From: Archangium sp.
Lineage (GTDB): Bacteria > Myxococcota > Myxococcia > Myxococcales > Myxococcaceae
Assembly: GCA_016792935.1 (NCBI GenBank)
Contig: JAEUJS010000105.1
Location: forward strand, 1 to 33,698
Direction: 5' to 3'
Length of the DNA stretch: 33,698 nucleotides
The position numbers and the translations under genes are program-made. The notes under the pieces were generated by a model. The model worked only from the letters and a program-made list of their open reading frames with translations, made no database searches and had not been told where the DNA came from. Shown here piece by piece: positions 24,559 to 32,353 of the stretch (positions are counted from its first letter, which is position 1; every line of letters starts with the position of its first letter).

Positions 24559-25686
24559 ATGCTGAGTCTCGTGGTGGCGCTGTGTGTTTCGCAGGTGCCG
24601 AAGGGCGTGACGTACGTCGTCGCGAAGCCCGAGGTGAACGCGAAGGCGAAGGCGCAGTTGGTGAAGATGTTCACCGGCTCGCCTCCGCAGCTGCAGGTCG
24701 CCGAGTCGAAGGCCGGCATCGTGATGCTCGGTCCGTTCCTCGGTCAGAAGCTCGCGGCGCTCGACATGAGCGGCTTTCTGAAGACCGACGTCATCGTGCC
24801 CTTCGGCGACGTCACCGCGCAGATGTCGAGCTACGGCTCGCGCTCGCCGGAAGAGTTCAAGGCGATGATGAAGTTGTTGCGCGACCTCGCTCCGAGTGGC
24901 GCGGTGAACATCAGGCCGATGACGCCGGAAGAGATGAAGTTGGTGTGGCCCTTCATCTCGTGGGACCTCGATGAGCCGCTGTTCGTCGTCGAGAGCGAGG
25001 GAAAGAAGTGGCTGTTCGACTTCGACGAGACCGGCACGCAGCCGTTCTGGATCGAAGACCTGAGCGCGCCGTGTTTCACCGCCGAGGCGCTGAAGGGGAA
25101 GTGTCTGTGCGCGCGGGTGATGAAGAAGAAGGGCAACTACGAGCTCGCGTTCCTCGAGGGGAATCCGTGCGTGGACGCTGGAGCGCAGAGCAGCTCGCCG
25201 GCTCCGAAGAATGACAACCCACTCGGGCTCGATCGCTCCGTCGTGGATTTGCTGGTGACGAAGTTCCTCATCGCGAACTCGCTGATGGAACAGCGCATCA
25301 CGGTCGACGCGCTCGCTGGGTACATCAAGCGGCTGATGGCGCAGGTCACGCAGCTGGCGTCGAAGTTCAAGACCGGCGCGAAGCCTGGAGCGCTGACGCT
25401 CAGCGTCGGCATCAAGCCCGGCGGCGAGACGCGCGTGTGGGTGACGTCGTCGACGAGTCTTCCGGTGTCGGCGATTCTCGAGAAGGCGCTCGGAGACACG
25501 TTGCGGAAGGTCGAAGGGCCTGATCCGCGCGGCGTCGTCGTGTTTCAGCTACACCTGCAGTTCTTTGGCGGAGCGAAGCCGCCGGAAGACGCGTTCCCCA
25601 ACATCCCCTCGGAGTGGCAGCTCATCGTCGACAAGGAAAAGACGCGCATCGACGCCGAATCGCTGGTGCTCAAAGCGTGGAAGTGA
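24559..25686 (+). CDS. Exported protein of unknown function
   Basis: 375 residues. The ATG at 24559 follows GGGAGG by 4 nt; an upstream in-frame TTG at 24547 would include the ribosome site and is rejected. MLSLVVALCVSQV is a short signal-like leader. The body is an alpha/beta protein with no recognised family. Blocks include VIVPFGDVTAQMSSYG, WPFISWDLDEPLFVVESEGKKWLFDFDETG, two Cys in KGKCLCARV, and a second half after NDNPLGLDRSVVDLLV that looks separately folded. It is likely co-transcribed with the microprotein 16 bp upstream. A 6-bp hairpin overlaps its stop codon. Confidence 0.8.
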   Translation: MLSLVVALCVSQVPKGVTYVVAKPEVNAKAKAQLVKMFTGSPPQLQVAESKAGIVMLGPFLGQKLAALDMSGFLKTDVIVPFGDVTAQMSSYGSRSPEEFKAMMKLLRDLAPSGAVNIRPMTPEEMKLVWPFISWDLDEPLFVVESEGKKWLFDFDETGTQPFWIEDLSAPCFTAEALKGKCLCARVMKKKGNYELAFLEGNPCVDAGAQSSSPAPKNDNPLGLDRSVVDLLVTKFLIANSLMEQRITVDALAGYIKRLMAQVTQLASKFKTGAKPGALTLSVGIKPGGETRVWVTSSTSLPVSAILEKALGDTLRKVEGPDPRGVVVFQLHLQFFGGAKPPEDAFPNIPSEWQLIVDKEKTRIDAESLVLKAWK

Positions 25687-25718
25687 GCCTTTGCTCACAT
25701 TTCTGCAATGACTCACAT
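25683..25718 (+). promoter_or_regulatory. Small hairpin plus CTCACAT direct repeat in front of the DUF4238 gene
   Basis: GTGAGC-CTTT-GCTCAC (25683-25698) overlaps the stop codon of the upstream gene and is followed by ATTTCT, so it may be a weak terminator. CTCACAT at 25694-25700 is repeated at 25712-25718. This stretch is AT-rich against its surroundings and could be an operator. Confidence 0.35.
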
Positions 25719-25768
25719 AAGTCTCTGATCATCCTGGGATGTCAGTGGTGGCCAGTAGATCGCTGGTC

Positions 25769-26743
25769 ATGACCGAACGACACCACTACCTGCCGCAGTT
25801 CATTTTTCGAGGCTTTTCCCCTGATGGCGCCAGCGTCGGCGCGCTCCACCTGAAGAGCGGCGCACGCATCTCGCACGCTGGCATCAAGACCCAGTGCGCG
25901 AAGGCTGACTTCTACGGAGAGTCGTCGCTCGTCGATGACTGCCTGACGCTCATGGAGACTGAGGTCGCGCGGATGGTGCAGGCGTTCCCGCACTTCGAGC
26001 CGCGCTGGTCGCGGGTGTTGTCGGTCTTCGTGCACACGCAGTTCGCGCGAACGCTTGCTGCGGCGGCTCGACTCGAGCAGCTCGAAGAAATCGTCGGCAC
26101 CAGCGAGTCGCGGGAGATTGGCAGCCCGCAATTGCTCGCGCTCCACCACGCGTTCCTCAACGCCGAGGTGTTGTCGGATCTCGAGGTGCGCATCCTGCGA
26201 GCGCCGCAAGGCACCGCGTTCGTCATCGGCGACGACCCGGTGGTGTGCAGCAACCAGTTCGCGCAGCTGCACCCGCGCTTCCGGCACCTCGAGTCGTTCA
26301 CCGGCCTCGCGCAGAAGGGACTGCAGGTGTTCCTGCCGGTCTCGAGCGAGTTCACCATCGCGCTCTTCGACCCCACGACCTACGCGTACCCCGCGCAGCG
26401 CACGTGCACGCTGAACCACGACGACGTGTGGCAGCTCAACGCGCTGCAGGCGATGCACGCGCAGCACTCGCTCTACTTCCGCTTCGGTGAGACGACGCGG
26501 GAACACCTGCTCCGGCTGCGGGAAATTCATCTGAGCTCGAGCGGCTGGCGTGCTCCGAGCGCGACGGCCCGCGTGGCGCGCCTGGGAGCGCTGGAGTCAC
26601 GCTCACCTCGACTCGCGCACTGCTTCGACTTCGCGCAGCTCATCGCCCCAGCCGACTCGTCGGCTGATCTGATCGACGAGCGGAAGTACGAGGACTGGTT
26701 CCACCACATGGTGCCGCTGCGACGCGTCACTTCTCCCAGCTGA
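25769..26743 (+). CDS. DUF4238 family protein
   Basis: 324 residues from the ATG at 25769, which places the family-typical RHHYLPQFIFRGFS at the N-terminus; an in-frame ATG at 25739 would add ten unconserved residues. Other family-like parts are KADFYGE near residue 55, long helices (LTLMETEVARMVQAF), and FVIGDDPVVCSNQ near 155, which matches the conserved 'sDnPv' turn. DUF4238 proteins are cytoplasmic and of unknown biochemical role, often in accessory DNA. It is preceded by an AT-rich gap with a direct repeat, so it may have its own promoter. Its last 17 bp overlap the convergent DUF2378 gene. Confidence 0.87.
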   Translation: MTERHHYLPQFIFRGFSPDGASVGALHLKSGARISHAGIKTQCAKADFYGESSLVDDCLTLMETEVARMVQAFPHFEPRWSRVLSVFVHTQFARTLAAAARLEQLEEIVGTSESREIGSPQLLALHHAFLNAEVLSDLEVRILRAPQGTAFVIGDDPVVCSNQFAQLHPRFRHLESFTGLAQKGLQVFLPVSSEFTIALFDPTTYAYPAQRTCTLNHDDVWQLNALQAMHAQHSLYFRFGETTREHLLRLREIHLSSSGWRAPSATARVARLGALESRSPRLAHCFDFAQLIAPADSSADLIDERKYEDWFHHMVPLRRVTSPS

Positions 26744-27275
26744 CGAGCATGAGGAAGCCTTCGGAGCTGGCGTTGAGCAGCTTCACCGAGGGCTTCACGC
26801 CGAGCAGCTCGATGGCTTGATCAATCACGCCCATGTCGTACTCGGGCGGCGTGTGCGCTTCGTTGAGGCCCATCTCGTACGAGCTCTCCGAGAGGCGCTT
26901 GAGCGAGACCTGCGTGTAGTTGCTCGCCGACGCGTAGGTGCGCGCGGACCGTTCGAGCGTGCGCGCGGGACCGATGAGGCGCATCACGCCGAAGATGGCG
27001 GCTCCGATGAGTGTCTCGCGGAAGCCGCGCATCGTGAGGCGGCCGAGCTCGAAGAAGCCCTCGTTGCCCTTCGCGTCGGGGAAGAGGTGCTTCGCGCAGG
27101 CCTTCACGCTGCCCGCCCACGCTTCGACCGGGTAGGCGGGGTTGAACGGCTTCTTCAAATTCACGCCCAGCGCGAGCAGCTCGGCCTCGAGCGCAGGCGT
27201 GACACGGGCTCGCACCTCTTTCGAGAAGAGCGAGTCGAAGCCGGCTGCGAACACCACGCGCGGTTCGGAGCTCAT
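26727..27275 (-). CDS. DUF2378 / TIGR02265 family protein
   Basis: 182 residues, full length for this family, which is a paralogous set in Myxococcus and relatives with no known function. Recognisable blocks are VVFAAGFDSLFSKEV, FFELGRLTMRGFRETLIGAAIFGVMRLIGP, RTYASASNYTQVSLKRLSE and a C-terminal EGFLMLVSW. Its ATG overlaps the stop of the response regulator as ATGA, so the two are co-translated and probably act in one pathway; an output or modulator role of the two-component signal is inferred. No transmembrane helix is present. The 3' end overlaps the convergent DUF4238 gene by 17 bp. Confidence 0.9.
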   Translation of the reverse strand: MSSEPRVVFAAGFDSLFSKEVRARVTPALEAELLALGVNLKKPFNPAYPVEAWAGSVKACAKHLFPDAKGNEGFFELGRLTMRGFRETLIGAAIFGVMRLIGPARTLERSARTYASASNYTQVSLKRLSESSYEMGLNEAHTPPEYDMGVIDQAIELLGVKPSVKLLNASSEGFLMLVSWEK

Positions 27276-27940
27276 TTCTCTTTCCCGAGGCGGAAGCCGA
27301 CGCCGCGCACCGTCTTCACGTCGAGCTTCAGCTTCTTCTTGAGCGAGCTGATGAAGTTGTCGACGGTGTGCGTGTCGACCACCACGTCGCCCCAGATGGC
27401 GTCGAGGATGGCGTCACGTGTCGCGACCGCGTCTCCGGCGCGAATCAGGAAGACGAGGAGGTCGAATTCCTTGCGGGTGAGCTCGACCTCTTTGCCCTTC
27501 GCATCGGTCACGGTGCGCGCTGATTCATCGACCGTCCATTCGCCGACGGCGTGTTTGGTATCGGTGGTGGTCGTCGCCCGGCGGCGCGCGAGCGCTCCGA
27601 TGCGGGCGAGCAGCTCGCGCAGGCGATAGGGCTTGGCGAGGTAGTCGTCGGCGCCAGCTTCGAAGCCCTTCACGAGGTCGTCTTCGAGCGTGCGGGCGGT
27701 GAGCATCAGGATGCGCGCGGTGGTCTTCGCTTTGCGCAGCTCGCGGCAGAGGGTCGTGCCGTCTCCATCGGGGAGCATGAGGTCGAGCACGACGACGTCG
27801 GGTGGCGCGCTGGAGAGCTGCTTGCGTGCTTCTGCGAGCGTCGCGGCAGGCGTGACGGCGTAGCCCTCGTCCTCGAGGTTGTCGCAGAGCGCGAGGCGCA
27901 GCGTTGAGTCGTCTTCCACCACGAGGACCCGCGAAGTCAT
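27272..27940 (-). CDS. OmpR/PhoB-type response regulator
   Basis: 222 residues from the ATG at 27940; a GTG seven codons upstream is possible. The receiver domain (1-115) has the acidic pair at Asp10-Asp11, the phospho-acceptor Asp53 in VVLDLMLPDGDG, the Thr in MLTART, and Lys in YLAKPY. A winged-helix DNA-binding domain follows (about 128-222) with ELTRKEFDLLVFLI, the recognition region VVVDTHTVDNFISSLKKKL and VRGVGFRL. All conserved residues are present, so it should be a phosphorylation-controlled transcription factor. No histidine kinase gene is nearby; the partner must be elsewhere. It is coupled to the DUF2378 gene by an ATGA overlap. Confidence 0.96.
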   Translation of the reverse strand: MTSRVLVVEDDSTLRLALCDNLEDEGYAVTPAATLAEARKQLSSAPPDVVVLDLMLPDGDGTTLCRELRKAKTTARILMLTARTLEDDLVKGFEAGADDYLAKPYRLRELLARIGALARRRATTTTDTKHAVGEWTVDESARTVTDAKGKEVELTRKEFDLLVFLIRAGDAVATRDAILDAIWGDVVVDTHTVDNFISSLKKKLKLDVKTVRGVGFRLGKEK

Positions 27941-27992
27941 GCGCACGGGCGATGTGACCACAACGCTCGCCGCTCTGCGCGAGAGATCCGGT

Positions 27993-28922
27993 CTACAGCA
28001 TCGGCGGCGGAATCTCCGGGGCCTGATCAGCCGGAATGATCATCGGCGGAGGCGTGAGCTCGGGTTCCTTCTTCACGCGCGGCTTCTTCTCGATGGGAAT
28101 CTCGAACTTCCCCACGCGCAACGTGACCGACACGCTGAGCGGAAACACGGTGCCTTCTCCGACCGACGTGAACGCCTCGGCGCCGAGCGTGACGAGGTCT
28201 GCGAGGCGAACGCGCGCTCCCCCGCCGACACCGAACATCGTCATCTCGGTCGCCATGCCGGTGTCGGTGACCGAACAGGGAAACGAGCTGCAGTTGGTGG
28301 TGCGCGTGCTCGTGAAGTCGTTGCCGACGAAATCTCCACCGACGACGAGCGCGTAGATGCGCAGCGGGCCGTATTCGAAGAACGCTCCCGTCGCGATGCG
28401 AATGGCCGGGAGCGGCTCGATGCGCGTCGAAATGCCGAACGCCGAATCGTCAGACGTGACGGCGGGCAACATCACTCCGGCTTCACCGGCGACGTTCGCT
28501 CCGAAGTACTTGCCGAACTTGAACTGCGCGCCGGCGCCGAGCACGGCTTCGAGGCCGACCGCGTTCATCTCGACGAGCGGCCCGCGGCCAGGGTGATGAA
28601 GCGGAAGACCGGCGCCCGCTCCTGCGACGCGCGCGCTGAAGAGCAGATGCTCGCCCACCTTCACCACGCCGCTCAGCTCGGGCTGCACGTACGGAAAGGC
28701 GACCGCGCCTTTGTCTTTCATCGTCGCGGGCAACACCGGGAGCGTCCGCACCGTCACGCCCAGGCCCGTCGCGCCGTCGAGCGCGGGCGGCGTGCCCGGC
28801 GACGGAGCGAGCGCCATGCGGGTGGTCGTACTCTGGACGGCCGGAATGCAGCCCGCCGCGAGCAGGTTGATCAACGACACGAGCACCAACGACACCCGCG
28901 TCAGAGCTCGCGTGGTGCCCAA
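27993..28922 (-). CDS. Barrel-like lipoprotein with proline-rich tail
   Basis: 309 residues from TTG 28922, chosen because AGAGG stands before it and it gives a compact lipoprotein leader ending LINLLAAGC. An ATG at 28982 in frame would give an unusually long n-region. The mature part has many amphipathic beta strands (YFGANVAGEAGVML, AIRIATGAFFEYGPLRIYALVVGG, GVGGGARVRLADLVTLGAEAF, LSVSVTLRVGKFEI), like an outer-membrane barrel, and one CSSFPC disulfide candidate. The tail is charged, then Pro-rich (ELTPPPMIIPADQAPEIPPP). A barrel carrying a lipid anchor would be unusual; a periplasmic beta protein is the alternative. Confidence 0.75.
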   Translation of the reverse strand: MGTTRALTRVSLVLVSLINLLAAGCIPAVQSTTTRMALAPSPGTPPALDGATGLGVTVRTLPVLPATMKDKGAVAFPYVQPELSGVVKVGEHLLFSARVAGAGAGLPLHHPGRGPLVEMNAVGLEAVLGAGAQFKFGKYFGANVAGEAGVMLPAVTSDDSAFGISTRIEPLPAIRIATGAFFEYGPLRIYALVVGGDFVGNDFTSTRTTNCSSFPCSVTDTGMATEMTMFGVGGGARVRLADLVTLGAEAFTSVGEGTVFPLSVSVTLRVGKFEIPIEKKPRVKKEPELTPPPMIIPADQAPEIPPPML

Positions 28923-29028
28923 CGCGACACCTCTGTCAGCAGGAACGGAGCGGTCCCCAGTCACTCCCGAGCGAAAGCGCATGCCAGCGGCCCGCTCTGC
29001 AATCGCGGATCCACTAGAACCCAGACCA

Positions 29029-29436
29029 ATGCGTCTCTCGTTTCCCGCCGCGCTTGGACTTCGTTTCGCGCTCTCGACTGGCGTGGTGGTGGGCACCTGG
29101 AACCCGACCGGTTACTCGTGGGTGCACTACGCCTCGCACACGTGGCGGCATCCCAATGGGTTGTTCGCGTTGTCGACCATCATCCTCACCATCGCGTGGG
29201 TCGTGCTCGGCCGCGCGACGTGGAAGGCGCTGGGCATCATCGGCTGGGTGCTGACGGCGCTCTTGCTCGGCGCGTTGCTGTGGGCCGCGAAGGACGCGGG
29301 GCTCCTCGACGTCTCGCGCAGCGTCGGCTCATGGGTGGTGCTGGTGTGCATCGTGGTGGTGCACACCGTCGGCCTCAGCTGGGGAGACTTACGGCGTAAG
29401 GCAACGCCCGCTCCCGAGCCGTTTCGTCCGCGGTGA
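29029..29436 (+). CDS. Small four-helix membrane protein (DUF6524-like)
   Basis: 135 residues from the ATG at 29029. MRLSFPAALGLRFALSTGVVV is followed by the WNPTGYSWVHY motif that I associate with the DUF6524 family, and then three more hydrophobic helices (GLFALSTIILTIAWVVL, ALGIIGWVLTALLLGALLW, SWVVLVCIVVVHTVGLSW). The C-tail RRKATPAPEPFRPR is basic and probably cytoplasmic. No catalytic motif is visible and the function is unknown. Its stop codon is separated by one base from the stop of the convergent VWA gene (TGAGTCA). The longer plus-strand frame upstream is antisense to the barrel-like lipoprotein and is not used. Confidence 0.85.
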   Translation: MRLSFPAALGLRFALSTGVVVGTWNPTGYSWVHYASHTWRHPNGLFALSTIILTIAWVVLGRATWKALGIIGWVLTALLLGALLWAAKDAGLLDVSRSVGSWVVLVCIVVVHTVGLSWGDLRRKATPAPEPFRPR

Positions 29437-29437
29437 G

Positions 29438-30970
29438 TCAGTCGGCCATGCCCTGCGCGCGCTTCACCAGCGCGAGGAACTCGCGGCGGTACTGATCATC
29501 TCCAGCCGCTGACGACGCGAGTTCCTGCACCTGCGCGTAGCTCGCCTTGCTCTTGAACGGAGAGTCGCGCAGCAACATGCCGAACTCCGCGACCGCGGCT
29601 GCGAAGTGCGCGTCGCTCGAGGCCGCGGTCGTCGCGTCACGAATCGGGAACGACATGAGCTGCGACTCGTTCGCGTCGGGCGCCTTGAAGCGGAGCTTCA
29701 CCGTCATCAGCTCGTCGCCGCCCGAGACGACGGTGTTCTTCTGGTACTTGAGCGCGTCGACTTGCCCCCCAACGGCGTCGCCCCACGGGGCTTTGCTGAC
29801 CGGGACGACCTCGTAGAGCGCGGTGACGGTGTGGCCCGCTCCGAGCTCGCCTGCGTCCTTCTGGTCGTCGTTGAAGTCCTGCGAGCGGAGCAGCCGGTTC
29901 TCGTAGCCGATGAGCCGGTACGCCTGGACGCGCGACGGGTTGAACTCGACCTGAATCTTCACGTCCTTCGCGATGGTCAGCAGCGTGCCGCTCGCCTGCT
30001 CGACGAGGACCTTCTTCGCCTCGGCCGCGGAGTCGACGTACGCGTAGTTGCCGTTTCCGCGGTCGGCGAGCTTCTCGAGCATCGAGTCGTTGTAGTTGCC
30101 CATGCCGAAGCCGAGGACCGTGAGCGCGACTCCTGTCTTCGCCTTCTCTTCGACCAACCGCGACAGCTCGCCATCGCTGCTGACGCCGACGTTGAAGTCG
30201 CCATCGGTCGCGAGGATGACGCGGTTGATGCCGCCCTTGATGAAGTGCTCTTCCGCCGTGCGGTACGCGAGCTGAATTCCCGCCGCGCCGTTGGTGCTGC
30301 CGCCCGCCTGCAGCTCTTCGAGCGAGCTGATGATGCGGCCGCGCTGACTGCCCGGCGTCGAGGGGAGCGCGAGGCCTGACGCTCCGGCGTAGACGACGAT
30401 GGCGACGCGATCGTCTTCGCGCAGCTGCGTGGTGAGCATCTGGAGCGCGGTCTTCAGCAACGGGAGCTTGTTCGGCGCGTCCATCGAGCCGCTGACGTCG
30501 AGCAGGAAGACGAGGTTGGCCGCGGGACGTTTCGTGGTGTCGATTTCACGACCCTTGAGGCCGAGCTTCACGAGCTGATGCGCGGGCTCCCACGGGCAGG
30601 CGAAGACTTCGGCGTGCACCGCGAAGGGGCTGGTGCCCGTCGGCGCCGGGTATTTGTAGTTGAAGTAGTTGATGAGCTCTTCGATGCGCACCGCGTCCTT
30701 CGGCGGCTTGCTGCCCTGCTCGAGGAAGCGGCGCACGTTCGCGTAGCTCGCGGTGTCGACGTCGATGGAGAACGTCGAGAGCGGTGAGTCCTTCGCGGTG
30801 AAGAACGGGTTGTCGTCGATGCGCTCGTAGCGCTCGGTGTTCATCCCCGGAGGAGGCGGCTGCTCTTCCTGCTGCATGGCGTACATCGCCCGCGGATACG
30901 GCGCATACGAGCAGGCGGCGAAGGTGAGCAGCAGTGCAGCGGAGAGGAAGCGGAGCGCGGTGGTGTTCAT
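29438..30970 (-). CDS. YfbK-type VWA lipoprotein
   Basis: 510 residues. The leader [20 protein letters not shown] has lipobox FAAC (Cys20). A Pro/Gln linker follows, then the conserved VWF_A N-terminal region ([41 protein letters not shown]), a VWA domain with a complete metal site (DVSGS near 158, Thr in GGSTNGA, Asp in ATDGDFNVG) and a C-terminal DUF3520-like part ([30 protein letters not shown]). Size and order match YfbK family proteins, which are lipoproteins of uncertain function. Ligand binding through Mg2+ or Ca2+ at the cell envelope is expected. A strong inverted repeat sits directly in front of the ATG and may control its translation. Confidence 0.93.
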   Translation of the reverse strand: MNTTALRFLSAALLLTFAACSYAPYPRAMYAMQQEEQPPPPGMNTERYERIDDNPFFTAKDSPLSTFSIDVDTASYANVRRFLEQGSKPPKDAVRIEELINYFNYKYPAPTGTSPFAVHAEVFACPWEPAHQLVKLGLKGREIDTTKRPAANLVFLLDVSGSMDAPNKLPLLKTALQMLTTQLREDDRVAIVVYAGASGLALPSTPGSQRGRIISSLEELQAGGSTNGAAGIQLAYRTAEEHFIKGGINRVILATDGDFNVGVSSDGELSRLVEEKAKTGVALTVLGFGMGNYNDSMLEKLADRGNGNYAYVDSAAEAKKVLVEQASGTLLTIAKDVKIQVEFNPSRVQAYRLIGYENRLLRSQDFNDDQKDAGELGAGHTVTALYEVVPVSKAPWGDAVGGQVDALKYQKNTVVSGGDELMTVKLRFKAPDANESQLMSFPIRDATTAASSDAHFAAAVAEFGMLLRDSPFKSKASYAQVQELASSAAGDDQYRREFLALVKRAQGMAD

Positions 30971-30971
30971 G

Positions 30972-31009
30972 TGAAGAAGAAGACCCCGGCGTGAGGGGTC
31001 GCTTCTTCA
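30972..31009. promoter_or_regulatory. Near-perfect 38-bp interrupted palindrome at the start of the VWA gene
   Basis: TGAAGAAG and GACCCC on the left pair with GGGGTC and CTTCTTCA on the right around a 7-nt loop. It ends one base from the VWA gene's start codon, so in that mRNA the G-rich bases that could serve as ribosome site are inside the stem. Confidence 0.6.
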
Positions 31010-31023
31010 TGGTTTCTTCATGG
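31003..31023. repeat. 10-bp direct repeat at 11-bp spacing
   Basis: TTCTTCATGG occurs at 31003-31012 and 31014-31023, one helical turn apart, between the divergent VWA and Cys-rich lipoprotein genes. This spacing suits a protein bound to one face of the DNA. The first copy overlaps the palindrome. Confidence 0.5.
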
Positions 31024-31055
31024 CGCGCTCACATGTCCGTCAGCGCCGCGTTCGC

Positions 31056-31061
31056 TACGCT
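31056..31061 (+). promoter_or_regulatory. Putative -10 box (leaderless type) for the Cys-rich lipoprotein
   Basis: TACGCT, 6 nt, then ATG at 31068; no Shine-Dalgarno. The same TACGCT hexamer precedes the start at 19213. Confidence 0.35.
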
Positions 31062-31067
31062 GTCGAA

Positions 31068-31726
31068 ATGAAGCGAAGTGGCGTGTTGGTGTCGGCACTC
31101 GTGTTCGCCGGTGTCGCCTGTGTCCCCGAAATCGGGAGCGACGCGGGCCTCGATGCGGGCCCGGGGTTCAGCGATTCAGGTGCGTGGTCGATGTTCCCGC
31201 GCGTTCGGGCGGCGGGCTGCTCGACGTCGACTGCTCCACGGCGACGAGCTGCACGGTGCGCTGTGCACGAGGCAGCAACTGCGGCGACGTTCGCTGCGGG
31301 ACGGGCGCGTGCGAGGTGCAGTGCGCCTTTTCGTGCAGAGGCATCGACTGCACGAGCGCTTCGACGTGCAAGGCCACGTGCCTGCAGGACGCCTGCACCG
31401 GCGCCATCGCGTGCGGCGGCAGCCGCTGTGACTTCTTGTGCTCGCAACAGTCGGCTTCGTGCTTCTCGAGTCAGCCCATCGTCTGCAGCGCGGCCAGCTG
31501 CTTCATCGACTGCACCGGCGCGAACGTCGCCGCGTGCCTCGGGCGCACCATCACCTGCACCGGCGGGAGCTGCGACGTGCGCCTGCCTCCAGCGTGCTCG
31601 AACATCACCGTGGACTGTTCTGGCGCGACGGCCTGCCAGGTCCTGGACGCCACCACGGCCTGCCCGGTGCAGTGCCCCGCCGGGTGCGATGCGGGCTGCA
31701 CGAGTTCCGGCGTCTGCGGGCTGTGA
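31068..31726 (+). pseudogene. Cys-rich lipoprotein gene split by a -1 frameshift
   Basis: The first frame gives a clean lipoprotein leader (MKRSGVLVSALVFAGVAC, lipobox) and an Asp/Gly linker, GSDAGLDAGPG. The Cys-rich body (DVDCSTATSCTVRC, SNCGDVRCGTGACEVQC, ending SGVCGL, TGA) lies in the -1 frame. Joined at C-CCG-GGG (31160-31166) the product would be about 219 residues with around 35 Cys arranged as short C-x-C and C-x5-C repeats, a disulfide-rich surface domain. The original frame also stays open for another 590 bp, but its sequence there is an Arg/Ala-rich shadow. The break could be a true mutation, a base-calling error in a G run, or programmed slippage. Function unknown. Confidence 0.72.
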
Positions 31727-31735
31727 GCGACGGCG

Positions 31736-32353
31736 TCACATGTCGCGCAACGGAACATGAGCAGCGATGGCCTCGCGTTCGAGCAGACGCAGCGCTGTCT
31801 CAGCAGTCGAACGCTGCGCACGAACGCTGGAGAGCGCCGCGCGTTGCGAGCTCGCGTCACCCTCGACACACTTCGTCTCGCTCTCGGTCTGCTCGACGGT
31901 CTGCGTCTGATACGTCTGATACGGCCGCCACGCGCCTCGGGCGTTGCGTCGTGACACCGGACGTACCGGAACCTGGACGCGCGCGGTCGCTTTCGCCGTG
32001 ACACAGATCGACTGGCTTGCCTTCGTGACCTCATGCGCGGCGGCGTCTTCGAGCAGACGCAGGCGTTCCACTTCCGCGCGAGCAGCAGAGAACCGCGCAC
32101 GCCACATCGCGGAGTCGGCTTCTCTCGTGCCGCCATCAGGGAAGAGCAGCGGTCGTCCATCGGCATCGATGACGGAGAAGGTCTCTCCGGAGACGGGCCG
32201 CGCACTCGTTGGAGCCTTCGCCGCTTCCTCGACGTGCACGACTCCGGCCTCGTCGGTCCACATCATCAGCTTCGCGGTCTGCGCGAGAGCCAGCAGGAGA
32301 ATCGTCGTTCGCATGGGCGCGGCCATGACGGGGCTCGCGCTGAATCGATTCAC
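31736..32353 (-). CDS. Exported DUF4124-like protein
   Basis: 205 residues from GTG 32353, which overlaps the upstream stop as GTGA, as in the Cys-rich operon. An ATG at 32314 (MRTTILLLALAQTA) is an equally plausible start. After the signal peptide comes MMWTDEAGVVHVEEAAKAP, the short DUF4124-type 'WTDE-GVVH' beta hairpin, then SVIDADGRPLLFPDGG. The rest is a helical, coiled-coil-like region rich in Ala, Glu and Arg (ARFSAARAEVERLRLLED), a Thr/Gln-rich stretch (RPYQTYQTQTVEQTESETKC) and a second helix (RAALSSVRAQRSTAETALRLLERE). DUF4124 is found at the N-terminus of envelope proteins of unknown function. Confidence 0.8.
   Translation of the reverse strand: MNRFSASPVMAAPMRTTILLLALAQTAKLMMWTDEAGVVHVEEAAKAPTSARPVSGETFSVIDADGRPLLFPDGGTREADSAMWRARFSAARAEVERLRLLEDAAAHEVTKASQSICVTAKATARVQVPVRPVSRRNARGAWRPYQTYQTQTVEQTESETKCVEGDASSQRAALSSVRAQRSTAETALRLLEREAIAAHVPLRDM

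Noticed and set aside
29434..29440. TGAGTCA as a binding site
   Set aside because: It is explained fully by two convergent stop codons separated by one base.
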